DNA of 64,000 bases. Origin: Magnolia sinica. Taxonomy: Eukaryota; Streptophyta; Magnoliopsida; Magnoliales; Magnoliaceae. Positions 43,720 through 55,022 of this stretch are shown one piece after another (position 1 is the stretch's first letter; each line of letters starts with the position of its first letter). Both the position numbers and the translations under genes were made by a program. The stretch spans positions 67,891,501 through 67,955,500 of the forward strand of contig NC_080586.1 of NCBI RefSeq assembly GCF_029962835.1, given 5' to 3'. The notes beneath the pieces are model-generated. The model worked only from the letters and a program-made list of their open reading frames with translations. It did not search any database and was not told where the DNA came from.

Positions 43720-44357
43720 TGTTGTGTAGATGCCTCGGATTCTATCAATTTGTTGTACGGAGAAGTTTAGGTTCAATCCTATCAAAGTCATTTTCAATTC
43801 AACCGAAAATTGAAGAATTCTCGGGTTGTTTGCTGTGATGTTTTAGTCATTTTTAGTTTGATCAAAATTCCAGTTGAGTTAATTCAGTCCGATCAAAAGT
43901 TATGTTTTGTTCAATTGAACTTGTTATGCAGAGTTGCGTAAATCGAGCTATTTAAGCCTAATCCACGAGTAGGGCTTACATTCCAATAAGTGTTCTCTCT
44001 AAGGGCAAAGGTTTTCGTGAGGTGAGAGGGTTTCCGATACTTGGAAGGGCTTGGGAAGGGTTTTCCAAGGGTTGTGCATCGCAATGAGAGATCGAGTACA
44101 TTTGTAATCGAAAAAGGTGGTGGTGTATAGCTCTAAGGTTTTGATTATAGTTGATCTCTGTTGCTTTGTGCCATAGTTTTTTTCCCACAAGAGTTTTCCA
44201 CGTTAAATATCATCATGTTCCATGTGTAATTGCTTAGTGGTTATTTTATTTTATTGTGATTGTTCTATCTTCGTTGTACGTGTTTCCGCAAACTGCACAT
44301 ATTAATTGTAATTGTAGTATTGGATGCGAATTTCTAATACCCGGGGTTAATATGAGT

Positions 44358-44388
<31 letters not shown>

Positions 44389-44406
44389 GGGGTCTAAATT
44401 CTCACA
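43720..44406 (+). repeat. Old Copia 5' LTR
   Basis: The end is fixed by ...CTCACA just before the primer site. The TGTTGTGTAGATGCC start is inferred from likeness to the solo LTR at 47009. Both share the TTTGTGCC.T.GTTTTTTTCCCA and GTTTTCCACGTTAAAT segment typical of plant Copia LTRs. A T11/G25 homopolymer sits at 44357-44392. Confidence 0.7.
44357..44392. repeat. T11 then G25 homopolymer
   Basis: Eleven T are followed by 25 uninterrupted G. The length is doubtful in any sequencing read, and the run may be an assembly artefact. Confidence 0.9.
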
Positions 44407-44409
44407 AAG

Positions 44410-44421
44410 TGGTATCAGAGC
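44410..44421 (+). promoter_or_regulatory. Primer binding site, initiator tRNA-Met
   Basis: TGGTATCAGAGC, a perfect plant Copia primer site, 3 bp after the LTR. Confidence 0.95.
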
Positions 44422-44454
44422 ATTAAGTTTAAGACGTTTAAGAATTCAACAAAG

Positions 44455-45200
44455 ATGTTATGATCAAAATTCGATGGGGATAACAATTTTAGTTTGTGGC
44501 AATAGAAGGTTAAAGATATTCTAATCTCACAAGGGTTGAGCAAGACATTGTTGGAGATTAAACCAGAGAAGATGTCGGATGATGATTTGATCGATCTCGA
44601 GGAAAAAGCTATGAGCACCATCCGTTTATATATGTTGGAAGAGGTCATGTACAATGTTTTGAATGAGGAATCTCCCTTGGACATGTGGAAGAAACTAGAT
44701 GACCTCTACATGTCGAAGTCCTTAACAAATAAGTTGTTTGTGAAGAAACAACTCTTTGACTGCAGATAAGGAAGGATCGGATCTCCTGGAGCATATGAAC
44801 TTGTTTATAAAGCAGTGTAGCAAGTTGTTAAAGATCGGAGTGACAGTCGATGAAGAAGACAAAGCAGTGCTACTTCTAGCATCGCTTCCCACATCATATA
44901 ATCATATCGTCACTACTCTGCTAGATGAGAATAATATAATGAAACTAGAAGAGATCACCGCAACTCTCATGTTTAACGAGATGAGGAAGAAGCCAAGCGA
45001 TGAGGACCCTTAAGCGAAAGGGCTAGTCGCAAAAGGAGATCAGGGATGTGGGGATCCGTGGAGCGATCTCGGTATAATAGGAAGAAAAAGCCTAAATCAA
45101 AATTGAAGGCAAATGATGGATGCTTCTACTGCAATGTAAATTGACATTTCAAGAGAGACTGCTAGAAATGGAAGGATGACCTGGAAGGAAAAAGATAATG
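44455..45200 (+). pseudogene. Old Copia gag
   Basis: The frame begins SKFDGDNNFSLWQ, then a stop, then KVKDILISQGLSK and MSDDDLIDLEEKAMSTIRLYMLEEVMYNV, EESPLDMWKKLDDLYMSKSLTNKLFVKKQLF. It shifts frame near 44760 to LLEHMNLFIKQCSKLLKIGVTVDEEDKAVLLLASLPTSYNHI. The zinc knuckle near 45120 reads CFYCNVN-stop-HFKRDC, with a TGA at a usual Gly. It resembles Tnt1-type gag. It is inactive. Confidence 0.88.
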
Positions 45201-45259
45201 AAACATAATCGAATCGTCCAATGTAGCGGAAGAGAGCTCAGAATGAAACCTACCCTCGG

Positions 45260-45730
45260 TCTCTTCAGGTATGAGTCATCTCTCAGACACATGGATTCTA
45301 GATTTATGATGTTCATATCACATGTGCCTGAATAAGACTTGCTTTGATTCCTACAAGTCCCATGATGATGGAAGTGTTCTGATAGGAAATAATGCATCAT
45401 GTAAGGTCATCAAAACAGGGACCATCAAGGTAAGGATATTTGAAGGAGTCGTACAAAATCTAAGTGATGTTAGGCATGTTCCAGATCTAAACAAAAAATT
45501 AATATCCTTGGGGATTTTAGATACAAATGGTTGCACGTTTATCGTAACAAGCGGTGTAATCAAGGTCACTAAATGTGCAATGGTATTGATAAATGGACAT
45601 AATGTTGGAAATTTGTACAAGTTGGATGGGAGCACAATTATAAGTAAGGCTGCCACCACCTCACACTCAGAATCCAACACAGATGACATCAATCTGTGGC
45701 ATATGCGGCTAGGGCATATGAGTAAGAGAG
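45260..45730 (+). pseudogene. Old Copia protease and pre-integrase, cut by an insertion
   Basis: The protease active site, expected as WILDSGCSYH, reads WILDL-stop-CSYH, so the catalytic triplet is destroyed. An open frame (45322-45735) follows with VLIGNNASCKVI, VRHVPDLNKKLISLGIL and the pre-integrase NLWHMRLGHMSKR. The last residues before 45731 continue after the insertion at 48089. Confidence 0.88.
45726..45730. repeat. Possible target duplication, left copy (GAGAG)
   Basis: GAGAG recurs at 48084-48088, where Copia coding similarity resumes. Confidence 0.6.
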
Positions 45731-48083
45731 TGTAGATACCCCACCCCAGGCTGATAAGTTAATAGAGTTTGAACAGATGGATGAACAACCAAACCCCAAT
45801 CCTAAACCCTAACCTTAGAAGGCTAAATTCTAGGAACCTTAATCCTAAACCTTAAACTCAGCCATTCAACCTAACCAACCCAGTCAACCCGGTCAGCCTA
45901 ATCCTAAACCCTAGGAACCCAAAACCATGAAGCCTTGAGTCAACTCGACGAGTCAACTCACTCACTCAACTCATTTAGTCAACTCACTTGGTTGGCCTAC
46001 CCAACTAACAACCCAATCAACTCACCCGGTTAAGTCCAAAACCAAGCTTGAACCCAAGTCCAAAACCAAGCCCAATTAGAGAAATGGTCAAAACCTCAAA
46101 GCAACAACCCTCACAGCAGTGCCTCATATGCTTGGAGGATGTTACCTGCTAAAGCAGGGAATCCAAGTGAGGATCAATGGTAACCAGGCTGCGCCGGCCA
46201 CGTGCACTCCCGCTCTTTAGGGCAGCGTCCCTCAAACATGTGAAACTCTCCTTTTTCGAACCCCAAGTGTGCAATTAAGGTGCATTTACTTCGATGCCCA
46301 TCACTTTACCCAAAATTACCCTTTTACTATCTCATCCAGCCCGTGAAATAATATTATGTGGCAATCTCCAATCCCAGCCATTCCCTTAGGATCACTCGGA
46401 ATTACTAGAAAATCGGGTTAAGAGACTATAAATAGCCCCCAACCTTTCTCATTTTAGGGCATCCACTCCCATTTTCAATCATCCCTTCTCACCCAAAGGG
46501 GTCCGCTTCCATCCCTCCACCAAGGAGAGTCATAGTGAGAGTGTTAGAGAGATAGCCCAACCCTGGTCTAGCCTAGCCTAGCCAGAGTCGAAGCCTCTTA
46601 AGTCACCTAAGTTCAAATCTAAGCCACTCAATCTAGTATTGAGGCACTATCTTTAATCTTGTCACTCAAACCTCTATCAGGTTCATCGAATTAACACATT
46701 ATCATTTTGCAACATTCATTCCCTTCTCAACCCACCTACTCCTCGTATACATTAATATCATAGTGCATCTTCATTGTTTTTATGCATCGAACTAGCGGGC
46801 ATATGCTTTGTGGCTTGTCGATATAATCGGATCTTACGCTGTCATTTTAACATATACCATGCATTCCACTATTTTCCATCGTATCTGACTGGCGAGCGTA
46901 TGCTCTAAGACCTACCGATATAGTCGCAGTAGGTCCACCAGAAACTTTAGCTAGTTTTCTGTCATTTAACATAAGTATCCATATAACATTATAAGCATCT
47001 CATACATATGTTGTTAGAAGATGTCTTAAATCTTCATGTCCGGGATGCTCGACCAGTCGAGGGACTGGCCCGATCAGTCAAAGGTCCCTTCGACTGGTCG
47101 AAGCCTGTTCGACTCGAAGTCCAGCAACGGTGTATTTGAGATTTCTTGGACGCTCAACCAGTCGAGGGACATGCTTGACCAGTTGAAGCCCAGGTTCGAC
47201 TAGTTGAGGGTTACGCAGACGGTGCGCGGTTTATGCGTGGACTGCGTAAATTTGAGGCGGTTTCTAAGGAGGTGCATAAGTGGGGTTTCCCCATCTATAA
47301 ATAGGAGTCCCTGGGGCCATTCTCAACCATTCTAAGGCTTCCTAAAGGTATTCCAAGGATTTCTAAGAGGGTTCTAGGGTTATCAAAAGGTGTAGCAAAG
47401 GTGAGATTCAATTTTGTTCGAATCGGGTAAGTCCTCTCTCTTTGTAATTTCTATTTTCATAGTGGATTTCTGTCTCTTTGTGCCGTGGTTTTTTTCCCAA
47501 AAGGGTTTTCCACGTTAAATCTTTGTGTCTTCTTGTATTTGCTTGGTGCTCTTGGATTGCTATCCTAGATCCATATTTATGTGATTCCGCAGCACAAACC
47601 CCAACAACATATACCCTACACTTGATGGTTTCAAATGTATGCCCTGCGGCTTGTTGATATAGTTGGAACCTGTATATCAGAAATTTAGATTGATCAATCA
47701 CCACTACTATTGCATCGTATTACATTTCCTATATGCGATAACTCACCTTATTTTTCAGAAATTAGTCAGATCTTGTGAAGTAAAGATTGTACATTCGTAT
47801 GAGCAGAGTGGGTGCGTAACACCTCTCTTTGTAAACACGATCCCTTGGAATCTTTGAAACATAAACCCACGAGTAATCTTAGGGTTAAAGATCTTCATTT
47901 CTCAATCTTAATTGTTTCTATAGGAGATAACCAATTGTAGAATCGTAACAACTGGTTAGTGGCAACTCTGGTCAAAAATAATATTCTTTTACCCCATCAC
48001 AAAAGCCCTCGAGTGAGGAAACCAATGGGAAAAGGAGAGTAGATCTCCCTTACCATCGAGAAATCTGCCCTTTAGTGTCCACG
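45731..48083 (+). mobile_element. LTR-like insertion of uncertain class inside the old Copia element
   Basis: It starts TGTAGATACCCCACCCC at the point where Copia similarity breaks off. Near its right part it has ...ATCGTAACA, then TGGCAACTCTGG (about 47960-47972), which resembles the tRNA-Arg-type primer site of Tat/Ogre gypsy elements. Only about 110 bp follow before Copia similarity returns. There is no coding capacity. It may be an LTR plus a remnant of internal sequence from a truncated gypsy element. It contains a nested solo LTR at 47009-47606. Confidence 0.6.
47009..47606 (+). mobile_element. Copia solo LTR with target duplication
   Basis: 598 bp from TGTTGTTAGAAG to CCCCAACA, flanked by ACATA at 47004-47008 and 47607-47611. 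It carries a TATAAATAGGAG promoter box near 47294 and the GTGCCGTGG..CCACGTTAAAT segment of plant Copia LTRs. Repeated CGACCAGTCGA and CGACTGGTCGA palindromes fill 47040-47200. A solo LTR is what remains after recombination between the two LTRs of a full element. Confidence 0.92.
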
Positions 48084-48850
48084 GAGAGGCATAATGGAAC
48101 TCCACAAATGGAAACTATTGAAGGGAGTTAAGGCGTGCAAGATGAATTTCTGTGAGGAATGCATTAATGGGAAGTAGTGCAGGGTAAGGTTCAAGACTGC
48201 TACACACACTAGCAGTGGACTGCTCGACTATATTCATTTAAATGTGTTGGGGCCAGTGACAATACCGTCTATGGGAGGCACATAATACTTTGTGAGTTTT
48301 ATAAATGATTACTCGAGGAAGGTTTGGGTCTATTTCTTAAAACATAAGTCTGAGGTGATTGCTAAGTTTAAGGAATTGAATGTGGAAGTAGAGAAGCAAA
48401 CTGAGAGAGGTTAAGTATCTCGGGTCAAATAACGGTATAGAGTACAAAAAGTCATACTTTATGAAATTCTACAAGGAACAAGGCACTTCTCAAATCCAGG
48501 GACCCCATAATAAAACGGGGTAGCAGAGAAGATGAATATAACTCTATTAAAGATAGCGAGAAGTATCCGGCTGCATGCGGGGTTACATAAAATCTTATGA
48601 GTAGAAGAGTTGAACATTGCATGCTACATTGTAAAATCGGTCATTATCTACAACGCTAGACTTCAAGGTTGTAAAGGAAGTCTGGACGGCAAGAAGGTCG
48701 ATTACTTAAGGATGAGGATCTTTGGGTGTCTAGCATACGTCCATATGTAGAGTAGACAAAAGTCGAAATTGGATCCAAAGTCTACGAAGTGCATCTTTGT
48801 TAGGTATGAGAAATGTAGGGTTATAAGCTTTAGGATCCAGTTTCACAGAA
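48084..48850 (+). pseudogene. Old Copia integrase fragment
   Basis: Similarity resumes with LHKWKLLKGVKACKMNFCEECINGK, then a stop, then CRVRF, GLLDYIHLNVLGP, and SFINDYSRKVWVYFLKHKSEVIAKFKE. Later pieces (SNNGIEY, RIFGCLAYVH-like) are in several frames. The HHCC Cys pair and the DYSRK context are visible. Many stops and indels mean no product. Confidence 0.8.
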
Positions 48851-49910
48851 GGTGGTCATAGTAGAGATATTATCTCCGATGTGGCATTAATGTTGAAGAC
48901 CAACAAGAAAGCTGCAGTGAAGACTGGGAAACATAATGAGACTGAGAAAATGTCGGTGTAGGTAGAGCCGGTTGAGCCACTTATTGAAGGTGATATTTAA
49001 TAGGTGCAAGAAACTGAGCGAAATAGCCAGCAGGATACTTAGGAAAGTATAGCCAAGAACAGAGAGAAAAGAGTCATTAGAGCTCCGATTCGGTATTGGT
49101 TCGAAGATATGGTCTCTTTTGCATTGTTCACAAGGAGTGGAGATCCCTCAACCTTTTAAGAGGTGAAATTTGGAAACGATAACAACAAGCGGATGTCGAC
49201 CATGGTGGAGGAGATGAAATCTTTGCATAGGAATCAGACATGGGAGTTGTTGGAACCTTCAAAATGTCAAAGGATTATAGGTTGTAAATGAGTGTATAGA
49301 AAAAATAAAGGCTTAACAGATAAAGAGAGCGAAAAGAACTAGGCACGGCTCATAGTAAAGGGGTTCTCACAGAGAAAAGGAGTACATTACGATAGAGTTT
49401 TCTTTCCGGTCATGAAACATACTTTAATCAGGGTGGTAGCAGAATTCAATTTAGAATTGAAGCAACTCGATGTGAAGACGACATTTCTTCATAGGTGCTT
49501 GGCAACCCGAAGGATTCGAGGAGCTCAATAAGAAAGGCCACATGTGAAAGCAGAAGATGTCATTGTAAGGGCTAAAGAAGTCTCTGAGGCAGTGGTATAA
49601 GTGGCTTGATTCCTACATGGTGGAGATTAGGTATAACATGTGTGAGTAAGATTGGTGCGCATATTATAGGGTACTTAAGGACGGGTCTTACATTCTACTA
49701 ATGCTTTATGTAGATGATATATTGATCATTGCTTGTTTAAGTTTTTGTTAAGTAAGGAGTTTGACATGAAGGATCTGGGTGTTGCGAAGAAGATCCTATG
49801 CATGGAGATATAGAAAGATGGACAATCTAGGAAGATGTGGCTTTCTCAGAAGGGTTATGTGTAGAAATTGCTAAAGAGGTTTTACATGAAAGATGCTAAG
49901 CCAGTTAGCA
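48851..49910 (+). pseudogene. Old Copia reverse transcriptase fragment
   Basis: Pieces read KSLHRNQTWELLEPSK, ARLIVKGFSQRKGVHYDRVF.PV, ELKQLDVKTTFLH, SYILLMLYVDDILIIA with the YVDD motif near 49700, and WLSQKGYV. The sequence stops abruptly at KDAKPVS (49910), where an unrelated LTR begins. RNase H is absent. Confidence 0.85.
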
Positions 49911-50327
49911 TGCGTAACGTCCCGAAAAAATCCGTATAAAGACCCGAGTACAACCTCAGGCAGAACAACCCAAGGATCACATCCTGTCGTATAATTTAGA
50001 CAAGATTTAGTTAAGTGCTAAATAATCGGTGGATTAAGCTTAGGCCACCATTTTCACAAATGGAAAGGCCTAGAATCAAGAGTACTGTTGGCCCAATGCC
50101 ACCTGAAGATAGGAGAAATCCTAAGGGCCTGTCGCTCTTGGGAGTACATTGAAACTCGGTAACGGACCTAGACCGCACGTCAAGGGTCCGATGACCGCGA
50201 AATTATAGGGAGATGTCCGTCCTGCTGGGCTTGACAACTAACACGGGAATCAAGCCCAGATAGTGTCCAGAAACGCATTCGGATATATATATATATATAT
50301 ATGTATATATGTGTATATATATATATA
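49911..50327. mobile_element. LTR fragment inserted into the old Copia element
   Basis: It starts TGCGTAACGTCCCGAAAAAA, a type of start common in plant gypsy LTRs, exactly where Copia similarity ends. About 370 bp of non-coding sequence lead into a TA-rich microsatellite (50283-50327). It is cut at 50328 by the Tat element. Confidence 0.5.
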
Positions 50328-51079
50328 TGTTAAGGTCGAAATCTGGACCACCCTCCACTCAATGCCGCAAACCTCCAACAAACCCTGGTCCTGCACAAAG
50401 GGGTGAGCAAAGGAGACCTTGGTTCAGCCGGGGGACCCTCCTATGCCTAAGTCAGGCTAGGGAATCTGGGTCTAAGTCGAAAGTAGAGAGAGGGTGTAAG
50501 ATATTGTGTACCTGTAGCAATGGGGTCCCCTGGTATTTATACTTGTGGGCAGAGAGGATCGCGTCCATTAATCTTGTCACGATTTACTCAATCACATAGA
50601 TATTGTAATCGTGGAAATATTATCCGCAATCTTTGGGTCGTGCTGCATATCGTGTCTTAAGGGCGCATATCCTTGAGCGAGATCTTCGGTCACATCCGTA
50701 TTGAGGTTCTCCAGGCTTGGCACACGGAGTATCTTCACCCGGGCTCGGCCTCAAGCCATGTGGACCCGAGGCCGAGTGCTAGTAGTCGGAGTTCGTCAGT
50801 AAATCACCGAGGTCGGAGTTCGCTAAATGAAGCTGAGAACAAGGATCAAAGCTCGGCTCAACCATCCTTCTTCAAATGAGGACGAGGGTTCGGATCAGCT
50901 AATCAGGGTTATAGTTAAGAATCGTGATTCATTAGTGGAGAGCTTGTCCTAGTTAACCTACAGTCCTTACTTAGGGCTCGGCTCATACTTGACGCGGTAT
51001 CCTCCTTCCGAGGCCTTGTTAACAGATTCAGGTAGCTCAGGCCGACCCTGATTATCCTTATTTAGATTTCCCCATAACA
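50328..51079 (-). repeat. Tat element 3' LTR
   Basis: About 752 bp from TGTTAAGGTCGAAAT to CCCCATAACA in plus orientation. Its first 460 bp align to 63537-64000. The following AAAAGTCCCCTACTCT (51080-51095) is the polypurine tract on the element strand. Confidence 0.88.
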
Positions 51080-51095
51080 AAAGTCCCCTACTCTG

Positions 51096-52019
51096 TTAGT
51101 CCGAGTCCGGACTTAGAGTAAATGCCCAGAGAAACGAAACGACGTCTCCACGCCTCTGCTCATGATGGCGATTGGGATAACTGGGACACAATCAATGCGA
51201 TAATTGTGCTTCGGATCCCACGTACTATTCGACAGTCACAAATCTTCAGACTGTAGCATCTGGGTGAAGGACACGTGGCGACGGTGACGATTTGAAATCG
51301 GCTGAATGACGGAAATGATGTCACGTGCCCCGTAGGGAGGCGAGAGGTCGCCTGCGCCATGAATAGATTTTAATGCTGAGATGACTCGGGCACAGGAACA
51401 CGGGTTCGGATGTATAGCTTTCCTCCATGTGTTCCTTGGTGCCAGTGTTGAGCCACCTTGGTTTTGGGAACGACTGTTTGCAATGATGGTACTAAGTAAT
51501 GAGGAGGTTATATAAACCCCTCCCATTCTCACTCTCACACTTTTCGCGCTCTCGCTTCCCATTTTCTTTTCTTTTTTCTTTCGAATCGCCCTCTGCTGGA
51601 AAAAAGATTTTCATCGCCAGATAAAGGGTTTCCAACTATCGGAGAAGAGATTCTGCTCGGAGGAAGCCGTCGAAGTTAGGAAAATTTTTGCCAAAGGAAA
51701 TCTCCTGCAACACTGTGAGTCTTCCATCACTTAAAGCCTTTTTCCTTACATCATCTCGAGCAACTCTTATAAAGTAGAAGAGGTCCGAGGAACTGGTTCA
51801 GACTTTGAACCGGAGACCACCACCTAGGGACCCGAAGAGTCCGAAGGCCCTGGTCATACCCCTTGGCACTTCGGTCCCAGTCCAGAGAACCGCGAGTTAG
51901 AGGGCCAAAAGCGAGGCAAGAGACCAAAGAGGGGTCTTAGAGATCCCCTGGAGAGGTCGAAGGCAGGCCCCTCGGGAGGCAGGTCAAAACCGTTAGTCCA
52001 TAAGGGCTCGATCCTGGTC
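51096..52019 (+). promoter_or_regulatory. Probable promoter and leader of the Tat antisense ORF
   Basis: On the plus strand a TATATAAA box (51509-51516) is followed about 30 bp later by a pyrimidine-rich leader (ACTCTCACACTTTTCGCGCTC), the usual plant core promoter plan. It points into the antisense ORF and away from the 3' LTR. Function is inferred from position and composition. Confidence 0.5.
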
Positions 52020-54306
52020 GAGTCGCAGATGGCCCAACTTCGTGAAGACTATCAAATTCCCAATTCAGTGCACATCCGAGCCCCTGCCCCACAAACTAAG
52101 CGGGTTCTCCAGCTAAGGGGAAGATCACTATCTTCATCTGTGTCATTCAATGCGGGCTCCAATTTTCCATCCATCCATTCTTGCTCGAGCTAACCGCACA
52201 GCTGGGAATAGCACCGTGGCAGCTGGTTCCGAACTCCTGGAGGATCCTTGCCTCCACCTTTATTCTCTGGCATCGGGCGGGGAGTCAGAGGTTGACGCTA
52301 GATGAGTTCCTGTTTTTGTACATGGCCAAATTCGATAGGTCGGATAAGGCCTAATGGTACTTCTCGGCTAGGCTTACATGCGTACCGGGTCTGGTAACCC
52401 AACTTTCCACTTCTAAAAAGGACTAGAAAGGGAAGTGGTTCTAGGCCTAGGGAGAATGGGAGACCCCTGCCTCTGAATTGGGCGGACTTCGGGTCCAAGT
52501 CCCTACCAAGTTTGCCAACCTAGGTCGGATGCTTCTTTCAGTCATACTGTACGCTTGATCCATCCTTCTATATTTCAACTCTTAAGTTCTACTTCTGTTT
52601 ACAGCTCAGCTGAAGGGGGCCCCAGACCCTCTACTCTTCAAAAGCAGCAAGTCGCTCGAGCTAGATTGCCCCCGGAGGACCAGTGCATCTGGTTCGAACT
52701 CATCAATGGGGAGAACTTGGTGTTGTCTGACTTCTATATAATCTAGTCTACTCTCTTTTCTTTAGGTAAGTAGGGTAAGAATCTTCAGAGATTTGTTTGC
52801 TGACATTTAGTAGATTTTACTTGGGATGATTTCCCTCCCTTTTTTAGCAGGAATGGAGGAAGGTGGCTCGAAGAAGAGGAGGTTGATCATACCGCGCCCT
52901 CCAATGGACGTTTTCCTTTCATCCATGCCAAGGATGAAGGTGACGCCGAAGAAGATGAAGGTGCTCCGGCTGCAGTCATGACCTCTGCTCCCGGAGCTAA
53001 ACCTTTTCTGGCTGCAGCCATGACCTTCTCAGCAGAAGTCGTGCCCGTCATGGCCCCAGCTGAAGTCGTACCTACTACAGCTCCAACCAACGTCGTTCCC
53101 ACCACTGCCCTGATCCCTGCTCCTGAAGCATGAGCCCTCGAGGCGCCTGTCGGAGTCGAGCCTATCACCATCTCGATGCTGTCTGCAGAGGAGCAAGCCC
53201 CTGAGGTTTCGCCCAGGGTAGGGAGAGAGGTAGTCGGGGAGACTCCTAGTACTGTCGCCCCTGCACGATCAGTAGTCCACCACCTTACCGGTGAGGTTGA
53301 GCTCATAGTCGGCCGAACCGATGCCCTTGTCAAATATACCACCATGCCTGAGGCTTTTGCCCAAGCTTCCACGGCTAGTGGGGTCGGAGGAACTTCCGAG
53401 CACACTCTAAAGACTCTGCCTCCTGGTTATCACATGGCTTTGTTGAACCCATGGGCAGCCAAGCATGTACTAGAGTCGAAGATAGCCAACACGCTCTCCC
53501 CACGCCACGTCAACTTCATGAATGATTACGCAACCATCTGTTACCAATCACTACCAATGATGGTGGAGGTGAAGGAGAGGTTGAAAGAAATGGAACGGCT
53601 TGAGGCGGAGATAGCTGAGGTTGTGGTGGAGAAGGCAGAACAAGATGCGAGGAGGGCTGAACTCGAAGCACAAAGGGCCGAGCTCAAGAAACTGTTGGAG
53701 GCTTTGACTGCGAAGCAAGAGGAGATAAGAAGGGCTGCTGCGGAGGGTCGAGCGAGGGAGTTAGCGCTCCAAGGCGAGGTCAACTAACTCCAAGGTCGCT
53801 TGGACGTGGCCAACCCCGAAGTCAAGCGTCTACATGGGGCTAACAACGACCTGGAGTTCAGGGTCATGGAGGCCGAGTCGGGGCTTGAGGTGGTGAAGGA
53901 GAGACTCGAGACGGAGCATCGACTGATTGCAGACCAGTTGGCCCAGCAGCGGATCGTCCTCAAGGCCACGACATTTGCAAACCGGGCAAAACTATGGGGA
54001 GAGCTCGAGGCTCGAGCAACCTCGTAGGTTGCCGCGGCCATGGCCGAATACAAGGGGTCAGTTGAGAGGGCCAAGGAGATGGATAAACTGTATTTCTTTG
54101 GCTACAACACCAGCTTCGATACTTACCTCGTTGAGGTTTAAAAGCTTCATCCGACCATCAACCTCGATGCTCTCGCTGTGGACGAGGTTGAGGATGCTGA
54201 ACTGGTCATGGCAGATGAGTCTGAAAGTGCCCCTCCTATTGCAGAAGTCGCCCCTGGTGCTCAGCCCTCCAGCTCGGTAGCTAGTCCCTCTACTCGGAGG
54301 GAGTGA
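52020..54306 (+). pseudogene. Tat antisense ORF: plant transposon protein with coiled coil, probably spliced
   Basis: The first part (52020-52520) reads in changing frames as LREDYQIPNSVHIRAPAP and WQLVPNSWRILASTFILWHRAG..LTLDEFLFLYMAKFD, the domain often called putative plant transposon protein. Plausible splice sites are the acceptor near 52604, a donor at 52766 (GGTAAGT) and an acceptor at 52850. The last exon from 52851 has one frame to 54306: an acidic and Ala/Pro-rich stretch, then NPWAAKHVLESKIA, then a long coiled coil (53560-54080) rich in Glu, Ala and Leu. Its internal stops (near 53130, 53785, 54025 and 54138) fit single C-to-T changes. The function of such ORFs is unknown. Confidence 0.75.
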
Positions 54307-54874
54307 GACTTGTATTATGTTTTTTTTATATGTTTTGGATAATTTTTTAATGATAACTTTTTGAATAGATGATGATCCTTGGGAGAGGGCATATTCACAT
54401 GTGTTGATTGCTGTGATGATTTTTTATGTTAGTGTTCAAGGACTGACCTCTTGAGAGGTCAACCCCTCTACGAATTGTGCGCACCCCTTAGTCGTTTTCG
54501 TATATTTATCATTATATGATGAGCGGACCCCTTTCTCAGGGAATTGGGTCGTTTGCAGGCTTTTTCCCTACATATGAGGGGATCCCTTCTTGATTTTCAT
54601 GGGTTTAACATTTTAACCCCTTCTTTAAGGAAACGGTCAGTTAAGTTAGCCTCTGCTTATGAGAGGTAACTTTTTCCATTTGTAGATAACCTGAGATAAA
54701 TTGCATAAGTAAACAATGTAGAAAATGAGAAACTTTTATTAAAGGACTTAACAGGCTTGTCGCTCTGAGCGGTACATTTATTGAGAGCCTTTAGTGGCTA
54801 GTAGATTCTCATAGATAGTAGATCTTTAAGTGCTCGACATTCCAGGGGTGGGGGAGCTAGCGCCCTTCGAGGTC
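54307..54874. other. Spacer between the Tat antisense ORF and integrase end
   Basis: Non-coding on both strands. It lies between the convergent ends of pol and the antisense ORF. Confidence 0.55.
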
Positions 54875-55018
54875 CTACAATTGGTAGGAGCCTGGCTGGG
54901 TTGATCTGACCACATGGTAAGGCCCTTCCCAGTTGGGCCCGATGGTCTCAGCCCCTAGCTCGATCGTATTCTGAAAGACACGGCGGAGGACAAGGTCCCC
55001 CGACCGGAATCGCCTCGT
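54875..55018 (-). pseudogene. Tat integrase C-terminal fragment
   Basis: It encodes RRFRSGDLVLRRVFQN and GPNWEGPYHVVRSTQPGSYQL, the conserved end of plant gypsy integrases. It is separated from the core by the solo LTR at 55023. Removing that insertion together with one target copy makes the frame continuous with the sequence at 58197. Confidence 0.85.
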
Positions 55019-55022
55019 CTTG

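Larger units (their letters stand above)
43720..49910 (+). mobile_element. Old Ty1/Copia element (Tnt1/Tork-like), interrupted and 3'-truncated
   Basis: 5' LTR, a perfect tRNA-Met primer site, gag, protease, integrase and reverse transcriptase follow in order on the plus strand. Coding is broken by many stops, mostly where Gln, Trp or Arg codons are expected. An LTR-like insertion splits it at 45731-48083, and another LTR begins at 49911 inside reverse transcriptase. RNase H and the 3' LTR are missing from the window. Confidence 0.88.

Noticed and set aside
52887-53405. 172-codon minus-strand frame
   Set aside because: It is the complement of the Ala/Pro/Val-rich part of the antisense ORF. 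The plus-strand frame continues into a coiled coil and fits the family plan better.
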